Shown one piece after another: positions 37,946 to 47,583 of a DNA stretch of 64,000 nucleotides. The stretch's first letter is position 1. Each line of letters starts with the position of its first letter. The notes under the pieces were generated by a model. That model worked only from the letters and a program-made list of their open reading frames with translations, had not been told where the DNA came from and did no database searches. The translations under genes were made by a program, and so were the position numbers. The stretch is from contig NZ_JALGBX010000001.1 in assembly GCF_022808175.1 (NCBI RefSeq), forward strand, positions 558,001 to 622,000, given 5' to 3'. Origin of the DNA: Streptomyces sp. AP-93. GTDB lineage: Bacteria; Actinomycetota; Actinomycetes; Streptomycetales; Streptomycetaceae.

Positions 37946-38716
37946 TCAGAGGGGCTTGGGGGAGGTGTAGCCGACCACGTACGGGGAGACCGCCGACTGC
38001 TTGGTGTTCTTGTAGGTGAGTTTGTCGCTGGAGTTGCCCTCTACCGAGAAGTAGGCCTTGTACGTGGTGCTGTAGGCGGTCAGCACGCCGACGTGGTCGA
38101 TGATGCCGTCCCCCTCCCAGTCGTAGCTGACGGCGTCACCCTTCTTCGGAACGTAGGTGTTGGCTGCCACCTGGGCGCGGGTGTGCCAGGTGCCGTTGGC
38201 GCGGCCGTAGTCGCGGAAGGAGGCGGCCGAGGCGTTGAGGCCGGTGACCTTGGCGCCGCCCCAGTACCACGTGTACTTCGCGAAGTCGGAGCACCAGGCA
38301 CGGGACTTCCAGTTCACCGTGGTCCAGGTCTTGGCGCCGTCGATGTACATGTAGCCCTTGCTCTTGCCGCAGGTGGCGCCGTTGGTGCCGGTGCGCGGGG
38401 CGCTCGTACCGTCGAAACGGCGGTTGCGCGGGTCGGTCCAGAAGCCGGTGTAGAAGTTGCAGTTGTTCTTGGCGTTGACGCCGTTGGCCGCGCCCTCGTA
38501 CCTGCGCTTGCGCACCTCGGCGTTGTCGCTCGTGTACTGGCCGAGGGCCTGCGAGGCTATTTTGTCGCCGAGAGCGGATGCTTGCGCCGCCCCCGCCATG
38601 GTGAGGTCGCCGAGGGTCAGGCCGGCGGTCAGGGCCAGGACGGCCATCGCCTTGAGTGCGCGGTGGCGTCCCGTGCTGTGAACGGCTGCCGGGGATATCG
38701 GAAGTGGCGTCGTCAT
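37946..38716 (-). CDS. Secreted CHAP-domain amidase/peptidase-like protein
   Basis: A 256-aa exported protein: signal peptide about residues 1-48 (hydrophobic AMAVLALTAGLTLGDLTMAG, cleavage near AQASA), then a CHAP-like cysteine hydrolase domain. The catalytic Cys is in SRAWCSDFAKYTWY (about residue 142), and the His is in DGIIDHVGVLTAY (about residue 208). Such enzymes cut peptidoglycan amide or peptide bonds. It is monocistronic, ending before the UTRA remnant, and divergent from the XRE-type gene. Confidence 0.82.
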   Translation of the reverse strand: MTTPLPISPAAVHSTGRHRALKAMAVLALTAGLTLGDLTMAGAAQASALGDKIASQALGQYTSDNAEVRKRRYEGAANGVNAKNNCNFYTGFWTDPRNRRFDGTSAPRTGTNGATCGKSKGYMYIDGAKTWTTVNWKSRAWCSDFAKYTWYWGGAKVTGLNASAASFRDYGRANGTWHTRAQVAANTYVPKKGDAVSYDWEGDGIIDHVGVLTAYSTTYKAYFSVEGNSSDKLTYKNTKQSAVSPYVVGYTSPKPL

Positions 38717-38961
38717 GGCATGACCTCATGAACTCGGATCGGATGGGGAGGGTGCGGGGGCGGCGAACCGGCAAGGAGGCCGAGCCGGGGCACGGATGCC
38801 CGCCGGCCGACCATCACCCGGACCGGAAAGCAGCGTCCAGTGATCTCCCTGTCCCGGACACCGGACGGATGTCCGGGCTGGTCAGGGGTCGGACCGGTTG
38901 GCAACTGGGCGTGGAAGATGGCGAGTTCTGCCGTAGCTGACAGGGCCTCGGGCTGGAAACC

Positions 38962-40005
38962 ATGGGCACCATGGACCCCGCCGACGACCTGGAACCGGGA
39001 AGAGCCGACAGCGCCGCCGCGTTCATCGCTCTGCTCCGGGAGCTGAAGAGACGCTCCGGACTGACCTACCGGCAGCTCGAACATCGCGCCGCAGACCAGG
39101 GCGGGATACTCGCTCGCAGCACGCTCGCCGATGTGCTGGCGGGCAAGAAGCTTCCGCGCCCCGAGCTCCTGTCCGACTTCGTGCGGGCCTGCGGCGACGG
39201 TGGGCGGGTTGACGAGTGGCTCAGGGCCTGGAGCCGCATCGCCGCGCAGCCGCCCGCAGTTCCCGCGGTTCCCGCCGTTCCCGCCGTTCCCGCGGCTTCT
39301 GCCGTTCCCGCCGAGCACGCGGCGCCGCCGACGGACGAGTCGCCCGCCCGTCCCGGCAGGCGCCGCCGCCGACGTGTCCTGCTGGCATCAGCGGCCGTCG
39401 GGGTGCTGGCGGCAGCGGCCGTGGCCGCGGGCATCAGCGGCTGGCCGCCCGAAGGCTCCGGCGACCCGGCGAAGGCGGTCGTGCGCGAACCCCTCCCGGC
39501 GCAGCCGCCCGTCGGCAGCGCAGTGTGGATCCGCCCGGCCCTGGCACCGGGGCTCTGCCTGAGCGACGGCGTCGTCCGGGACCACCGCTACGACTCCCTG
39601 GTGGCCGTACAGCGTCCGTGCGAGGAGACCGCGCCGCAGCGCACGACCCTGGTGAACGCGGGCGTCGGCACGTACCGCATCCAGTGGCACCGGCCCGAGA
39701 TGGGTCCGGGATGCCTTCGGCTGCGCGGGCAGGGGGCGGGCGCCGAACTGCTGGAGCCGTGGGACAAGTGCGATCTCGCCAGCCACTTCCGCTTCGAGCC
39801 CGCGCGGGCCGGGAGCGCGAGCGGCTATCGCATACGGGTCAACGAGCAGGGATGCGTGGGAATCAAGGGGGGCGGCGCCGAGACGGGAACGGAGGCCGTG
39901 GTCGAACCGTGTGTCGAGGACGGCCGACAGATCTTCACCGTTACCGAGGCGACCGAGGCGACCCCGGCGTCCCCTACGGCCTCCACCGCGTCGACCGCGC
40001 CGTAG
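38962..40005 (+). CDS. XRE helix-turn-helix protein with membrane anchor and ricin-like extracellular domain
   Basis: A 347-aa protein in three parts. Residues 15-95 form a helix-turn-helix domain of the XRE type (FIALLRELKRRSGLTYRQLE, RSTLADVLAGKKLPRPELL). Residues 95-145 are a Pro-Ala-Val repeat and basic stretch ending in one membrane helix (VLLASAAVGVLAAAAVAAG). The rest is an extracellular domain with paired cysteines and WDKCDLASHFRFEP and NEQGCVGIKGG, like ricin-type beta-trefoil repeats. Similar streptomycete proteins exist without known function. ATG 38971 is an alternative start. Confidence 0.78.
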   Translation: MGTMDPADDLEPGRADSAAAFIALLRELKRRSGLTYRQLEHRAADQGGILARSTLADVLAGKKLPRPELLSDFVRACGDGGRVDEWLRAWSRIAAQPPAVPAVPAVPAVPAASAVPAEHAAPPTDESPARPGRRRRRRVLLASAAVGVLAAAAVAAGISGWPPEGSGDPAKAVVREPLPAQPPVGSAVWIRPALAPGLCLSDGVVRDHRYDSLVAVQRPCEETAPQRTTLVNAGVGTYRIQWHRPEMGPGCLRLRGQGAGAELLEPWDKCDLASHFRFEPARAGSASGYRIRVNEQGCVGIKGGGAETGTEAVVEPCVEDGRQIFTVTEATEATPASPTASTASTAP

Positions 40006-40188
40006 CCGAGGCCCCCGGCTTCCCGCGATGCTCCGCGGCGGCACCTCCTACGGACCTCCGCCGGCGGCCGTGGGCACCTGACCGGTGGCTCAGCCAGGAG
40101 GACGACCCGCGGCAGCCCGGGGTGTGTGCCGAACTGCGGGGAGGGCGGGAGCGGGTTATCAAGGGGGGTGAAGGCGAGCCCGGGTGGT

Positions 40189-40208
40189 GTGGGGGTCGTC
40201 GCCCCCAC
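40189..40208 (+). promoter_or_regulatory. Hairpin just before the molybdenum hydroxylase ribosome-binding site
   Basis: GTGGGGG and CCCCCAC pair across TCGTCG, ending five bases before GAGGAG. It could influence translation start of the downstream gene or end read-through from the gene upstream. Confidence 0.4.
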
Positions 40209-40226
40209 GGTTGAGGAGTGCGTCTC

Positions 40227-42797
40227 GTGGAGTTCGAGGTCAATGGCGTCCTGTGTGCGGTGGACGTGGACGACGATCCGGCCGCCGTGGAGGTGGTGCG
40301 GGAGCAGTTGGGGCTGACCGGGACCAAGCTGGTCTGCTCCGGCGGGGTGTGCGGGGCGTGCACGGTGCAGGTCGACGGTGAGCCGCGGGTGGCGTGTCTG
40401 ACCCCGGCGGTGCGGCTGGCCGGGCGGCGGGTCACCACCGTGGAGGGGCTGGCCGGTCACCCGGTCGGGCGTGCCTTCGCGGGTGAGGACGCGCTCCAGT
40501 GCGGTTACTGCACGCCCGGGTTCGTGGTCGAGGCGGCCGCGTTCTTCGAGCGGTGGCGGGCCGAGCACGGACGGAGCAGGCCGGGGCGGGAGGAGATCGC
40601 GGAGGCGCTGGCGGGGCATCTGTGCCGGTGCGGGGCGTACGAGAGGATCTTCAGCGCGGTGGCCGCCGCCTGCGCGGGCGCGTACGAGACGGATGCGGAT
40701 GGCGGGGCCGCCGTTCCGCGCGCCGAGGCTCCGGAGAAGGTCGACGGGTCGGCCCGGTACACCACCGACCAGCGGCCCGAGGGGCTGCTGGTCGGGGTGA
40801 TCATCCGTTCCCCGCACGCGCACGCCCACGTACGGTCCCTGGAGGCCGGTGACGTTCCGCTCGTGCCGCTGCTGCCCCCCGACGGCGTGGTCCGCTACGT
40901 CGGGCAGCCGGTGGCGGCCGTTGCCGCGCCGGACCGGGCCTCCGCGCGAGCGGCCGCCGAGCGGGTCAGGGTGAGGTACGAGGTGCTGCCGGCCGCCCTC
41001 GACGTGGGGCGGGCCCGGGCCGGCGAGGGGCCGCTGGTCTACGAGGACAAGGCGGCGCGCAAGCTGGCGCCCGGGGCCGGCGAGACTCCCCAACTGCTGC
41101 CCGTCCCCTGGCGCGGCAACCGGCGGGGCCCGAACGCCATGAGCAGGCGCCCCGCCACGGCCGTGCGCCGGATCACCCAGGCCCGGGAACGCAGCCCCGA
41201 GCGGGTGGTCGAGGGCGTGTTCACGACCGCCGCGCAGACCCACACCCCGCTCGAACCGCACGCCTGTCTGGCCCGCTGGGACGAAGGCACCCTCCACCTG
41301 GAGGTGTCCACGCAGTCGGTCAAGCAGGTGGCCGTACTCGCCTCCGAGCGGTTCGGCGTGCCCCTCGAACGGGTGGTGGCGCGGGCCGTCCACGTGGGCG
41401 GCGGTTTCGGCTGCAAGATGGGGCTGACCTCCGACATCGTCGCCGCGGTGGAGCTGGCCCGGCTGCACGGAGCCCCGGTGCGGGTGGTGCTGGACCGGGA
41501 CGAGGAGCTCACCGACGGCGGGTACCGGCCCGGCACCCGGATCCGGCTGGCGATGGCCGCGGACGCCGCCGGCGAGCTGAGTGCGCTGGCCATGGACGTG
41601 GACAGCGACGGCGGGGTCTCGGTGGGCGGCAACGCGGCGCTACTGGCCCGGTTCATGTACGGCAAGGCCCCGCGCCGGCTCCGCGACTTCGACACGGTCA
41701 CCCACCGGCCGCCCGGCGCCCCGTTCCGCGGCCCCGGCGGACCCACGATGTGCTGGGCCCTGGAGCAGGCCGTCGACGAGATGGCCCACCGGCTCGGCCA
41801 GGACCCCATCGCCCTGCGCCGCCGGTGGGACGGCAACCCCAAACGCCACGCGCTGTACGACCTGGCCGCGGCCCTCCCGGCCTGGTCGGGAACCCGCGGC
41901 GGCACCGGGCGGTTCCGCCGGGGAGTCGGCGTCGCCGCGGCCAACTGGATGTACTTCCTCGACCCCGTCACCGAGGTCGAGCTCACCGTCGAGGACGGGA
42001 TCGTCGTCGCCCGCTGCGCCGTGCAGGACATGGGCACGGGCTCGCGCACCGTACTGCGCCGGGCCGTCGCCGAAGGGCTCGGCGTGCCGGAGGAGCGGGT
42101 GCGCGCCGAGGTCGGGCACAGCGACACCGTCCACGGGCCCACCTCCGGCGGCAGCCGCACCACGCCGTCGATCGTGCCCGCCGCCGTGGACGCAGCCGCG
42201 CGACTGCGCAGGGCGCTCGGCGCCGGTGACGGTGACCTGAGCGCCCGGCTGGACGGGGCGCACGGCGTACGGGTCACCGGCCGGCGCACCCGCGACCACC
42301 GGGGCTACGTGACCCCCTTCAACCTGACCACCGGCGGTGTGGCGATCGGCCGTGGCTTCACCGGATCGGTGCAGGTCGCCGAGGTGGAGGTGGACACCCG
42401 GCTCGGCCGGATCCGCCCGCTGCGCGTGTGGAGCGGCATCGCCGCGGGCCGCATCCACGAGGACCGCCTCGCCCGGAGCCAGTGCGAGGGCGCCGTCGTG
42501 CAGGGCGTCGGCTACGCCCTGTTCGAGGAGCGGCGCACCGACCCGGCCACCGGCCGGGTGCTGACCGACAACCTGGAGGACTACCGCATCCCCGGCATCG
42601 GAGACACCCCCGAGATCACCGTCCACTTCCATCAGGAGGGCTTCGCACACGTCCCCGGCGGAGGAGTCGGCCTCGGCGAGATCGCCACCCTGCCCACCGC
42701 GGCAGCCCTGGCCAACGCGGTCCACGACGCCACGGGCCGGCGCCCGTACGACATGCCCATCCGACCCGACCGCGTCCTGGAAGGACTGGCCACGTGA
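40227..42797 (+). CDS. Molybdenum hydroxylase: fused 2Fe-2S and molybdopterin-binding subunits (xanthine dehydrogenase family)
   Basis: An 856-aa fusion. Residues 1-155 are the small FeS subunit, with a plant-type cluster CSGGVCGACTVQVDG and a second cluster CGYCTPGFVVEAA plus HLCRCGAYERI. Residues 165-856 are the Mo subunit: GSARYTTDQRPEGLLVGVII, HVGGGFGCKMGLTSDIVAAV, RPPGAPFRGPGGPTMCWALE and the C-terminal GGGVGLGEIATLPTAAALAN with the active-site Glu. In most relatives these are separate genes. I chose GTG 40227 because GAGGAG (40213-40218) is eight bases upstream, rather than GTG 40218, which lies on the Shine-Dalgarno itself. The substrate (purine, aldehyde or aromatic) is unknown. It overlaps the FAD subunit gene. 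Confidence 0.9.
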   Translation: MEFEVNGVLCAVDVDDDPAAVEVVREQLGLTGTKLVCSGGVCGACTVQVDGEPRVACLTPAVRLAGRRVTTVEGLAGHPVGRAFAGEDALQCGYCTPGFVVEAAAFFERWRAEHGRSRPGREEIAEALAGHLCRCGAYERIFSAVAAACAGAYETDADGGAAVPRAEAPEKVDGSARYTTDQRPEGLLVGVIIRSPHAHAHVRSLEAGDVPLVPLLPPDGVVRYVGQPVAAVAAPDRASARAAAERVRVRYEVLPAALDVGRARAGEGPLVYEDKAARKLAPGAGETPQLLPVPWRGNRRGPNAMSRRPATAVRRITQARERSPERVVEGVFTTAAQTHTPLEPHACLARWDEGTLHLEVSTQSVKQVAVLASERFGVPLERVVARAVHVGGGFGCKMGLTSDIVAAVELARLHGAPVRVVLDRDEELTDGGYRPGTRIRLAMAADAAGELSALAMDVDSDGGVSVGGNAALLARFMYGKAPRRLRDFDTVTHRPPGAPFRGPGGPTMCWALEQAVDEMAHRLGQDPIALRRRWDGNPKRHALYDLAAALPAWSGTRGGTGRFRRGVGVAAANWMYFLDPVTEVELTVEDGIVVARCAVQDMGTGSRTVLRRAVAEGLGVPEERVRAEVGHSDTVHGPTSGGSRTTPSIVPAAVDAAARLRRALGAGDGDLSARLDGAHGVRVTGRRTRDHRGYVTPFNLTTGGVAIGRGFTGSVQVAEVEVDTRLGRIRPLRVWSGIAAGRIHEDRLARSQCEGAVVQGVGYALFEERRTDPATGRVLTDNLEDYRIPGIGDTPEITVHFHQEGFAHVPGGGVGLGEIATLPTAAALANAVHDATGRRPYDMPIRPDRVLEGLAT

Positions 42798-43765
42798 GCA
42801 CGGAGCCCACCCTCACCGACCTCTCGGCCGCCGTCCTCGCCCGCGGCGGGGAGCTGCGCGCCGGTGGCACCGACACCACCGCCCGGCAGCGATCCGGCAT
42901 CGCCCCGGGCCCGTTCACCGACCTCGACGGCGCAGGCGGCGCGGACGGCCTGCGCGGCTGTACGCCGCTGCCCGGCGGCGGGCTGCGGATCGGCGCCCTG
43001 ACCACGCTCGCCGCGCTGGCCGCCGATCCGCGGGTGCGCTCCGGCTGGCCCGCCCTGGCGGTGTCGGCCGGGACCGCCGCGACCCCGCAGATCCGCGCCG
43101 CCGGCACGCTGGGCGGCAACCTGCTCCAGCGCAACCGCTGCTGGTACTACCGCAATCCGCACTTCAGCTGCCTCCAGAAGGGCGGCTCCGGCTGCCCCGC
43201 GCGCGAGGGTGACCACCACTTCGGCGTGGTCAGCGGCGACGGCCCGTGCGTCGCCCCGCACCCGTCGACCCTCGCGATGGCCCTGCTCACCTACGACGCC
43301 GGGGCCGAGATCCACGGCGAATCGCCGCGCACCGTAGCCGAGTTGTACGGGGACGGCGCCCGGCTCCACCAAGCCGACCACCTGCTGGCACCGGACCGCA
43401 TCCTCACCGCGGTCGTGCTGCCGCCGCCCCTGCCGGGCGAACGCGCCGCCTGCCACCGCGCCACCAGCCGCGCCCACGGCGAATGGCCCCTGGTCGAGGC
43501 CACCGCCCGGCTCGCGCTGGACGGCGCCACCGTCACGCACGCCGCCGTCGCGGCGGGCGGGGTGGCACGGGTTCCGCTGCGGCTGCCGGAGGTCGAGGCC
43601 GCCCTGATCGGCCGTAAGGCCACCCCCGATGCCCTCGCGTCGGCGGCCGCGACGGTACTGGCCCGCTGCCGGCCGCTCCCGCAGACCGGCTACAAGGCCA
43701 CCCTGTTCCGCGACACCGTCCTGGAGGTGCTGGAACGGGCCGCAGCTCCTGCCCCCACCGGTTAG
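42794..43765 (+). CDS. Molybdenum hydroxylase FAD-binding subunit
   Basis: A 323-aa CoxM/XdhB-type flavoprotein with GTG start overlapping the Mo-subunit stop. FAD motifs: LRAGGTDTTARQRSG, LRIGALTTLAALAADP, and IRAAGTLGGNLLQRNRCWYY. It has an insert with cysteines (FSCLQKGGSGCPAREGDHH), as in subunits that carry an extra Fe-S site. It would reoxidise the FeS/Mo subunit, completing the FeS-Mo-FAD chain in two polypeptides. No Mo-cofactor insertion chaperone (XdhC) is in the window. Confidence 0.9.
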   Translation: MSTEPTLTDLSAAVLARGGELRAGGTDTTARQRSGIAPGPFTDLDGAGGADGLRGCTPLPGGGLRIGALTTLAALAADPRVRSGWPALAVSAGTAATPQIRAAGTLGGNLLQRNRCWYYRNPHFSCLQKGGSGCPAREGDHHFGVVSGDGPCVAPHPSTLAMALLTYDAGAEIHGESPRTVAELYGDGARLHQADHLLAPDRILTAVVLPPPLPGERAACHRATSRAHGEWPLVEATARLALDGATVTHAAVAAGGVARVPLRLPEVEAALIGRKATPDALASAAATVLARCRPLPQTGYKATLFRDTVLEVLERAAAPAPTG

Positions 43766-43822
43766 CGTCCCGCCCGCCGTACGGTTGAACACGAGAGCCC
43801 GCCCGCGCCAAGGCCGCCCTGG

Positions 43823-44488
43823 TCAGCGTGTGGCGCGTGCGGCCTTTCGGCGTCGCTCCGGGAGGAAGGCGTCCATGGCTCCAGCGCCTTGGCCTGGCCG
43901 GCTGTCCCAACCGTCGATACGGGTGGCGAGGGCTGTCAGCCGACGGTCGCCGGGCTTGACCGCGATGTGGAAGTGGCTCTCCTTGGGTGTCCTCTCGTCT
44001 CCGCCCCATCGCACCATTCCCTCGCACTCGGCGAGGATGTCGCGGACGACGACGACCTCGTTGGGGAACAGTCCGCCCGCCGCACCCACCGGGTAGAGCA
44101 GGGGGCGGATGGTGAGGGCGGTGCCCGAGAGGTGGTTGCTCTCGTAAGCCTGGGCGATGGTGCGATCGCTGCGGTGGCCTTCGACATCGCCTACCCGGAG
44201 GGTGTCGATCTCGTAGTGGAAACGGCGTGCCACATACAGCAGGACGCTGGCAGGGGCCCCCTGCGTGACGGCGACCGTCAGCCCGCTTCCCTCTATCGGA
44301 ATGCGCGGTGGGGCCGTGACGACGGGCCAGCCGTTGGCGCTGGTCCTCCCTGCCCAGCGAGTGGTTCGGACGGACGCGGCCGAGGCGGTGCCGCCCGTGC
44401 CGACGGCGGTCAGGGCTGCCGCAGTGCCAAGGCCGAGGCCGGCGGTGAGCAGGCGGCGCCTGGGTATCTGTGCAGGAGTGTCACTCAT
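43823..44488 (-). CDS. Secreted M15-like peptidase homologue with altered zinc motif
   Basis: A 221-aa protein with a Tat-type signal (RRRLLTAGLGLGTAAALTAV, then GGTASAA). The mature domain resembles M15 D-Ala-D-Ala carboxypeptidases: YESNHLSGTALTIRPLLYP matches SxHxxGxAxD but has Thr where the second zinc ligand Asp should be. A late His is in ESHFHIAV. Activity may be lost or use another ligand; a cell-wall binding role is possible. Its start overlaps the upstream membrane-protein gene by 8 bp, so it is the third gene of the DUF1906 operon. Confidence 0.7.
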   Translation of the reverse strand: MSDTPAQIPRRRLLTAGLGLGTAAALTAVGTGGTASAASVRTTRWAGRTSANGWPVVTAPPRIPIEGSGLTVAVTQGAPASVLLYVARRFHYEIDTLRVGDVEGHRSDRTIAQAYESNHLSGTALTIRPLLYPVGAAGGLFPNEVVVVRDILAECEGMVRWGGDERTPKESHFHIAVKPGDRRLTALATRIDGWDSRPGQGAGAMDAFLPERRRKAARATR

Positions 44489-44948
44489 GATCGTTCTGTT
44501 CCTTCAGGAGACGTTCGGGTTCTTTGATGTAGGCGCGCGCCCCGGCCACGGCCGACCCTGCACCCGCCGCCAGCAGTACGAGAACGCCCGCGCTGAGAGG
44601 GAGCGGTACGAGTGGGGTGCCGGTGCCGTCGTCCCAGTGGCAGACCGCAGTGGGGGGCAGGATCCGGCGTTCCACCCGTTGCAGGTCGGCCTCCTCGTGG
44701 GCGGTGTCGGGCTCGTCGCTGCGCAGAACGCACAGCTCGGCCTCATCCACCGCCATGAACGGGGTCGAGATGAACTGGGCGAAGCCGTACGCCATGCCGG
44801 CCAGGGCGAGCAGGGCGAGGGTGAGGCCGCCCCAGGTACGGGGCCGTCTGTGTGCGGGAACCTTGCGCTTCACCAGGCGGTATGTCTGCCGGGCGGCCCA
44901 GCCGGTGACGACAAGCGGGACGGCGAGCAGGAGGGTGAGGAGGAGCAC
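44481..44948 (-). CDS. Small polytopic membrane protein of the DUF1906 operon
   Basis: A 155-aa protein from GTG 44948, two bases after the DUF1906 gene stop, with three hydrophobic helices (residues 1-20, 35-55 and about 115-138). A soluble loop (DEAELCVLRSDEPDTAHEEA) contains two cysteines with a later AVCHWDDG. No family recognised. Topology suggests the loop lies outside the membrane, where the cysteines could form a disulfide. It overlaps the M15-like gene. Confidence 0.72.
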   Translation of the reverse strand: MLLLTLLLAVPLVVTGWAARQTYRLVKRKVPAHRRPRTWGGLTLALLALAGMAYGFAQFISTPFMAVDEAELCVLRSDEPDTAHEEADLQRVERRILPPTAVCHWDDGTGTPLVPLPLSAGVLVLLAAGAGSAVAGARAYIKEPERLLKEQNDHE

Positions 44949-44950
44949 TC

Positions 44951-47302
44951 CTACAGTTTGCCTTCGGCTCGCAGGCGGGCGGCTTTGGCCGTTTCCTGGC
45001 CGACCCGGTCCTGGATGGTGTCGGTGTAGCCCTTGACGAACTCGTCGAGTTTGTCGCCGGGGAGGGTCGAGGGCAGCATGACCCCGGTTCCGGCCGTCCA
45101 CTGGATGAGCGCAGTACGTCCCGCGCTGAGCACGCTGCCGCCGCCGGTCAGCATCTCGTCGGCGATGGCGGCTGCCTTGGCGGCGCTGCCGCCCAGCCGG
45201 TTGGCGTAGTAGTCGCGGTGGCGGTGCAGGTGCCCTCCCCGCTGGTAGACGTCGCGGAGCGCTTCGACGATGTTGGTTCCCCCGCGCACCGCCCGGCCGA
45301 TGTTGTAGCCGTCGATGTCCTCTATGAGGTCGTTGAATCCGAAGGTCGTGGTCACGTTGACCTTCGCGAGGCGGTCCATGCAGTAGGTGTAACCGGAGGA
45401 CCAGCGGTCGCTGTCGCGTCGCCACTCCGCGTAGAAGGTGATCAGGTCGCCGCCCCAGCCGGCGAGGTCGCCGGGGTTGACGTCGCTGCCGGCGGCCAGA
45501 CCGTGAAGGTCGACGCCGTTGGCCGCCGCCGCCAGGTGGTCGACCGACAGGTTCACGCCGCTGTTCGGGTCCTTGAAGTCCAAGAGGACCGCGAGGTTCT
45601 TGCTCTTGACGAAGTCGATGAACCCGAAGTCGGGTTCGCCGACCATGGCGATCCACCTGGCGTCCGTGTAGGTGGGGTGGCGCAGGTACTCCAAGACGTG
45701 GCGGTCGTGGCTGTAGCCGGCCTTGTTGTACTCGACCGACAACTCTCGCAGGCGGGAGGCGCTGGCGATGAAGGCGTCCACGCTGTCGTATCCGGGGCTG
45801 CTCACCGCTCCCACGCCGGGGTCCTGCGAAGGACGGTGGACGTTCCTGTCGATCTCGATCTGGCCGTCGCCGGATCCGACCGTCACGGTGGCTATCTGGT
45901 TGAAGGACCAGTTCGCCGGGAGGGGGAAGCCCATGTTGCCGGAGAAGCCCGTCGACATGCCGGACACGAAGGAGTACCGGGCGAAGGTCCGGTCGGTGAT
46001 CCTCGCGCAGACGTTCCTGGATCCGTACACGCCGTGGATGTACCGCTTGCCCATGCTGGAGAGCCCGGCCGTGACGCCGTTGAAGTACGGAACGATGCGC
46101 GAGTCGATGTCCGGATCGGTGGCGTCGAAGTCGACTGCGAAGTACAGCACGGTTCCCCGGTCGAAGCCGTGCTGCACGGCGGCGATGTGGGCTTCCGTGG
46201 CGTCCTCGTGGCCCTGGTCGTAGGAGAAGTAGCTCAGGGCTCCGCCGTTGTACTGGGAGATGGGGAATACCCTCAGCCCGTTGCGGAAGATGGTCTCCAG
46301 CTCGCCGGGCTGGATCGCCTTGCCCATCCAGTGATCTGACGGCCTCTCGTCCAGATAGCGGCCGACGACCTTGTAACCTGCGGCCGTCAGGGCCTTGGCA
46401 CGCGCATCGGTCACCGTTTTCGAGCAGTCCGCCGCGGTGGCCGGGCGTGAGGGGTCGCCGGTGGAGACGAGCAGCTGCGCCCAGGTCCGGAAGTCAGAGG
46501 TACCGTTCTTGTCCAGCATGGAGAAGTCCTGGAAGTCCTCGACGGCGCCGGCCAGGCCGGAGGTGAAGGTGTCGTTGAGTTCGACTCCTTCTCGCCTGTT
46601 GCAGATCATCGCGGCACGGAACAGGCGGACGAAGATGCCGCTGGCGCCGGTCGAGTACACCTTGTCTTTCATGCCGGCCTGGGTTCCGGGCCCGAAGACG
46701 CCGTTCGCCTGGGCGTCGGACATGCCCAGCTCGTACTGGATGGCGTAGATCAGCGCCTTCTGCACGTCGCGGGAGAAATGGCCGTCGGCAGGCATCACGA
46801 AGAACTGGGAGCGGCCGATGTAGGCGCCGTTCAGCCATCGCTGGACCGCGCGGATCGTCTCCGAGCCTCCGGCCAGCAGGACATAGGCGTCCATCGTCAG
46901 CAATGCCTTGAAGACCTTTGGCTGGACCATGCCGTTGGTGCCGTCCAGGCCGGCGTCGATCTTCATCTTCGCGACGGCCTGGGCTGTGGCGGCGTCGTAG
47001 TTGCCGTCCTGGTCTCCGCCCCAGTATCCCTTGCAGAACAGGGCGTGCTGCAGGATCCGCCGGATGTTCGCGTTCGGTTCGTTCGACCCGATGTCGCCTC
47101 GCTCGGCCAGCTTGGCCAGGCTGCCGGGGCCGAAGTTGGCCACGACCGGACTGATTCCCATCTCGTGCTGCAAGCCCATGGTGAGGGCGTACATGGTGGA
47201 CCAGCCGGTGCGTCCGTCCTCGGGACACTTCTGGTAGCCGGTGACGCTCGCGTAGGTGGCGTTGACCCATTTCTGGGCCGTCAGGACCTTCTCGTCTGCC
47301 AT
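44951..47302 (-). CDS. DUF1906 glycoside-hydrolase-like protein with peptidoglycan-binding-like N terminus
   Basis: A 783-aa protein with no signal peptide. Residues 1-290 contain peptidoglycan-binding-like helical repeats (MPADGHFSRDVQKALIYAIQ, GVFGPGTQAGMKDKV). Residues about 300-485 are a DUF1906 (Rv2525c-like) TIM-barrel domain: AAGYKVVGRYLDE, GTVLYFAVDFDATDPDIDSR, HGVYGSRNVCARI, GDGQIEIDRNVHR. The acidic residues of the presumed active site are present. Residues 490-783 are an unassigned helical domain. How it leaves the cell, if it does, is unclear. It leads a three-gene operon with a membrane protein and an M15-like protein. Confidence 0.8.
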   Translation of the reverse strand: MADEKVLTAQKWVNATYASVTGYQKCPEDGRTGWSTMYALTMGLQHEMGISPVVANFGPGSLAKLAERGDIGSNEPNANIRRILQHALFCKGYWGGDQDGNYDAATAQAVAKMKIDAGLDGTNGMVQPKVFKALLTMDAYVLLAGGSETIRAVQRWLNGAYIGRSQFFVMPADGHFSRDVQKALIYAIQYELGMSDAQANGVFGPGTQAGMKDKVYSTGASGIFVRLFRAAMICNRREGVELNDTFTSGLAGAVEDFQDFSMLDKNGTSDFRTWAQLLVSTGDPSRPATAADCSKTVTDARAKALTAAGYKVVGRYLDERPSDHWMGKAIQPGELETIFRNGLRVFPISQYNGGALSYFSYDQGHEDATEAHIAAVQHGFDRGTVLYFAVDFDATDPDIDSRIVPYFNGVTAGLSSMGKRYIHGVYGSRNVCARITDRTFARYSFVSGMSTGFSGNMGFPLPANWSFNQIATVTVGSGDGQIEIDRNVHRPSQDPGVGAVSSPGYDSVDAFIASASRLRELSVEYNKAGYSHDRHVLEYLRHPTYTDARWIAMVGEPDFGFIDFVKSKNLAVLLDFKDPNSGVNLSVDHLAAAANGVDLHGLAAGSDVNPGDLAGWGGDLITFYAEWRRDSDRWSSGYTYCMDRLAKVNVTTTFGFNDLIEDIDGYNIGRAVRGGTNIVEALRDVYQRGGHLHRHRDYYANRLGGSAAKAAAIADEMLTGGGSVLSAGRTALIQWTAGTGVMLPSTLPGDKLDEFVKGYTDTIQDRVGQETAKAARLRAEGKL

Positions 47303-47583
47303 TGTTCTCGGGCTCTTTCTCAGCTGGGGCGGGCGTGCCGGATTCTTGTGGCGGCCGGGGCGCCACCCCGCACAGGACGTGCCGGTCAGCCCTGCAGCCG
47401 TGGATTGCTGTGCGTTGTCTTGTGGAGAGGCCCGCACGGTCGCGGGCGGGAGCACCACGAGCCCGAACTCGTCCCCAGGCTCGGGACAGAGGCCTTCTCG
47501 GGGTGTGCGACGTGGGAGCGGGCGGCGGGCCCCGAACCTCTGCCCCAGTGATCCGGCCGTGGCGGGAGGCCGCGCCCCCGCGG
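47303..47583. other. Gap between the lipoprotein gene and the DUF1906 operon
   Basis: These 281 bp hold no supported gene. They must contain the DUF1906 operon promoter or allow read-through from the lipoprotein gene. I see no convincing hairpin or palindrome. Confidence 0.4.

Noticed and set aside
40218..40226. GTG 40218 as start of the molybdenum hydroxylase
   Set aside because: It overlaps the Shine-Dalgarno GAGGAG, which is correctly spaced for GTG 40227.
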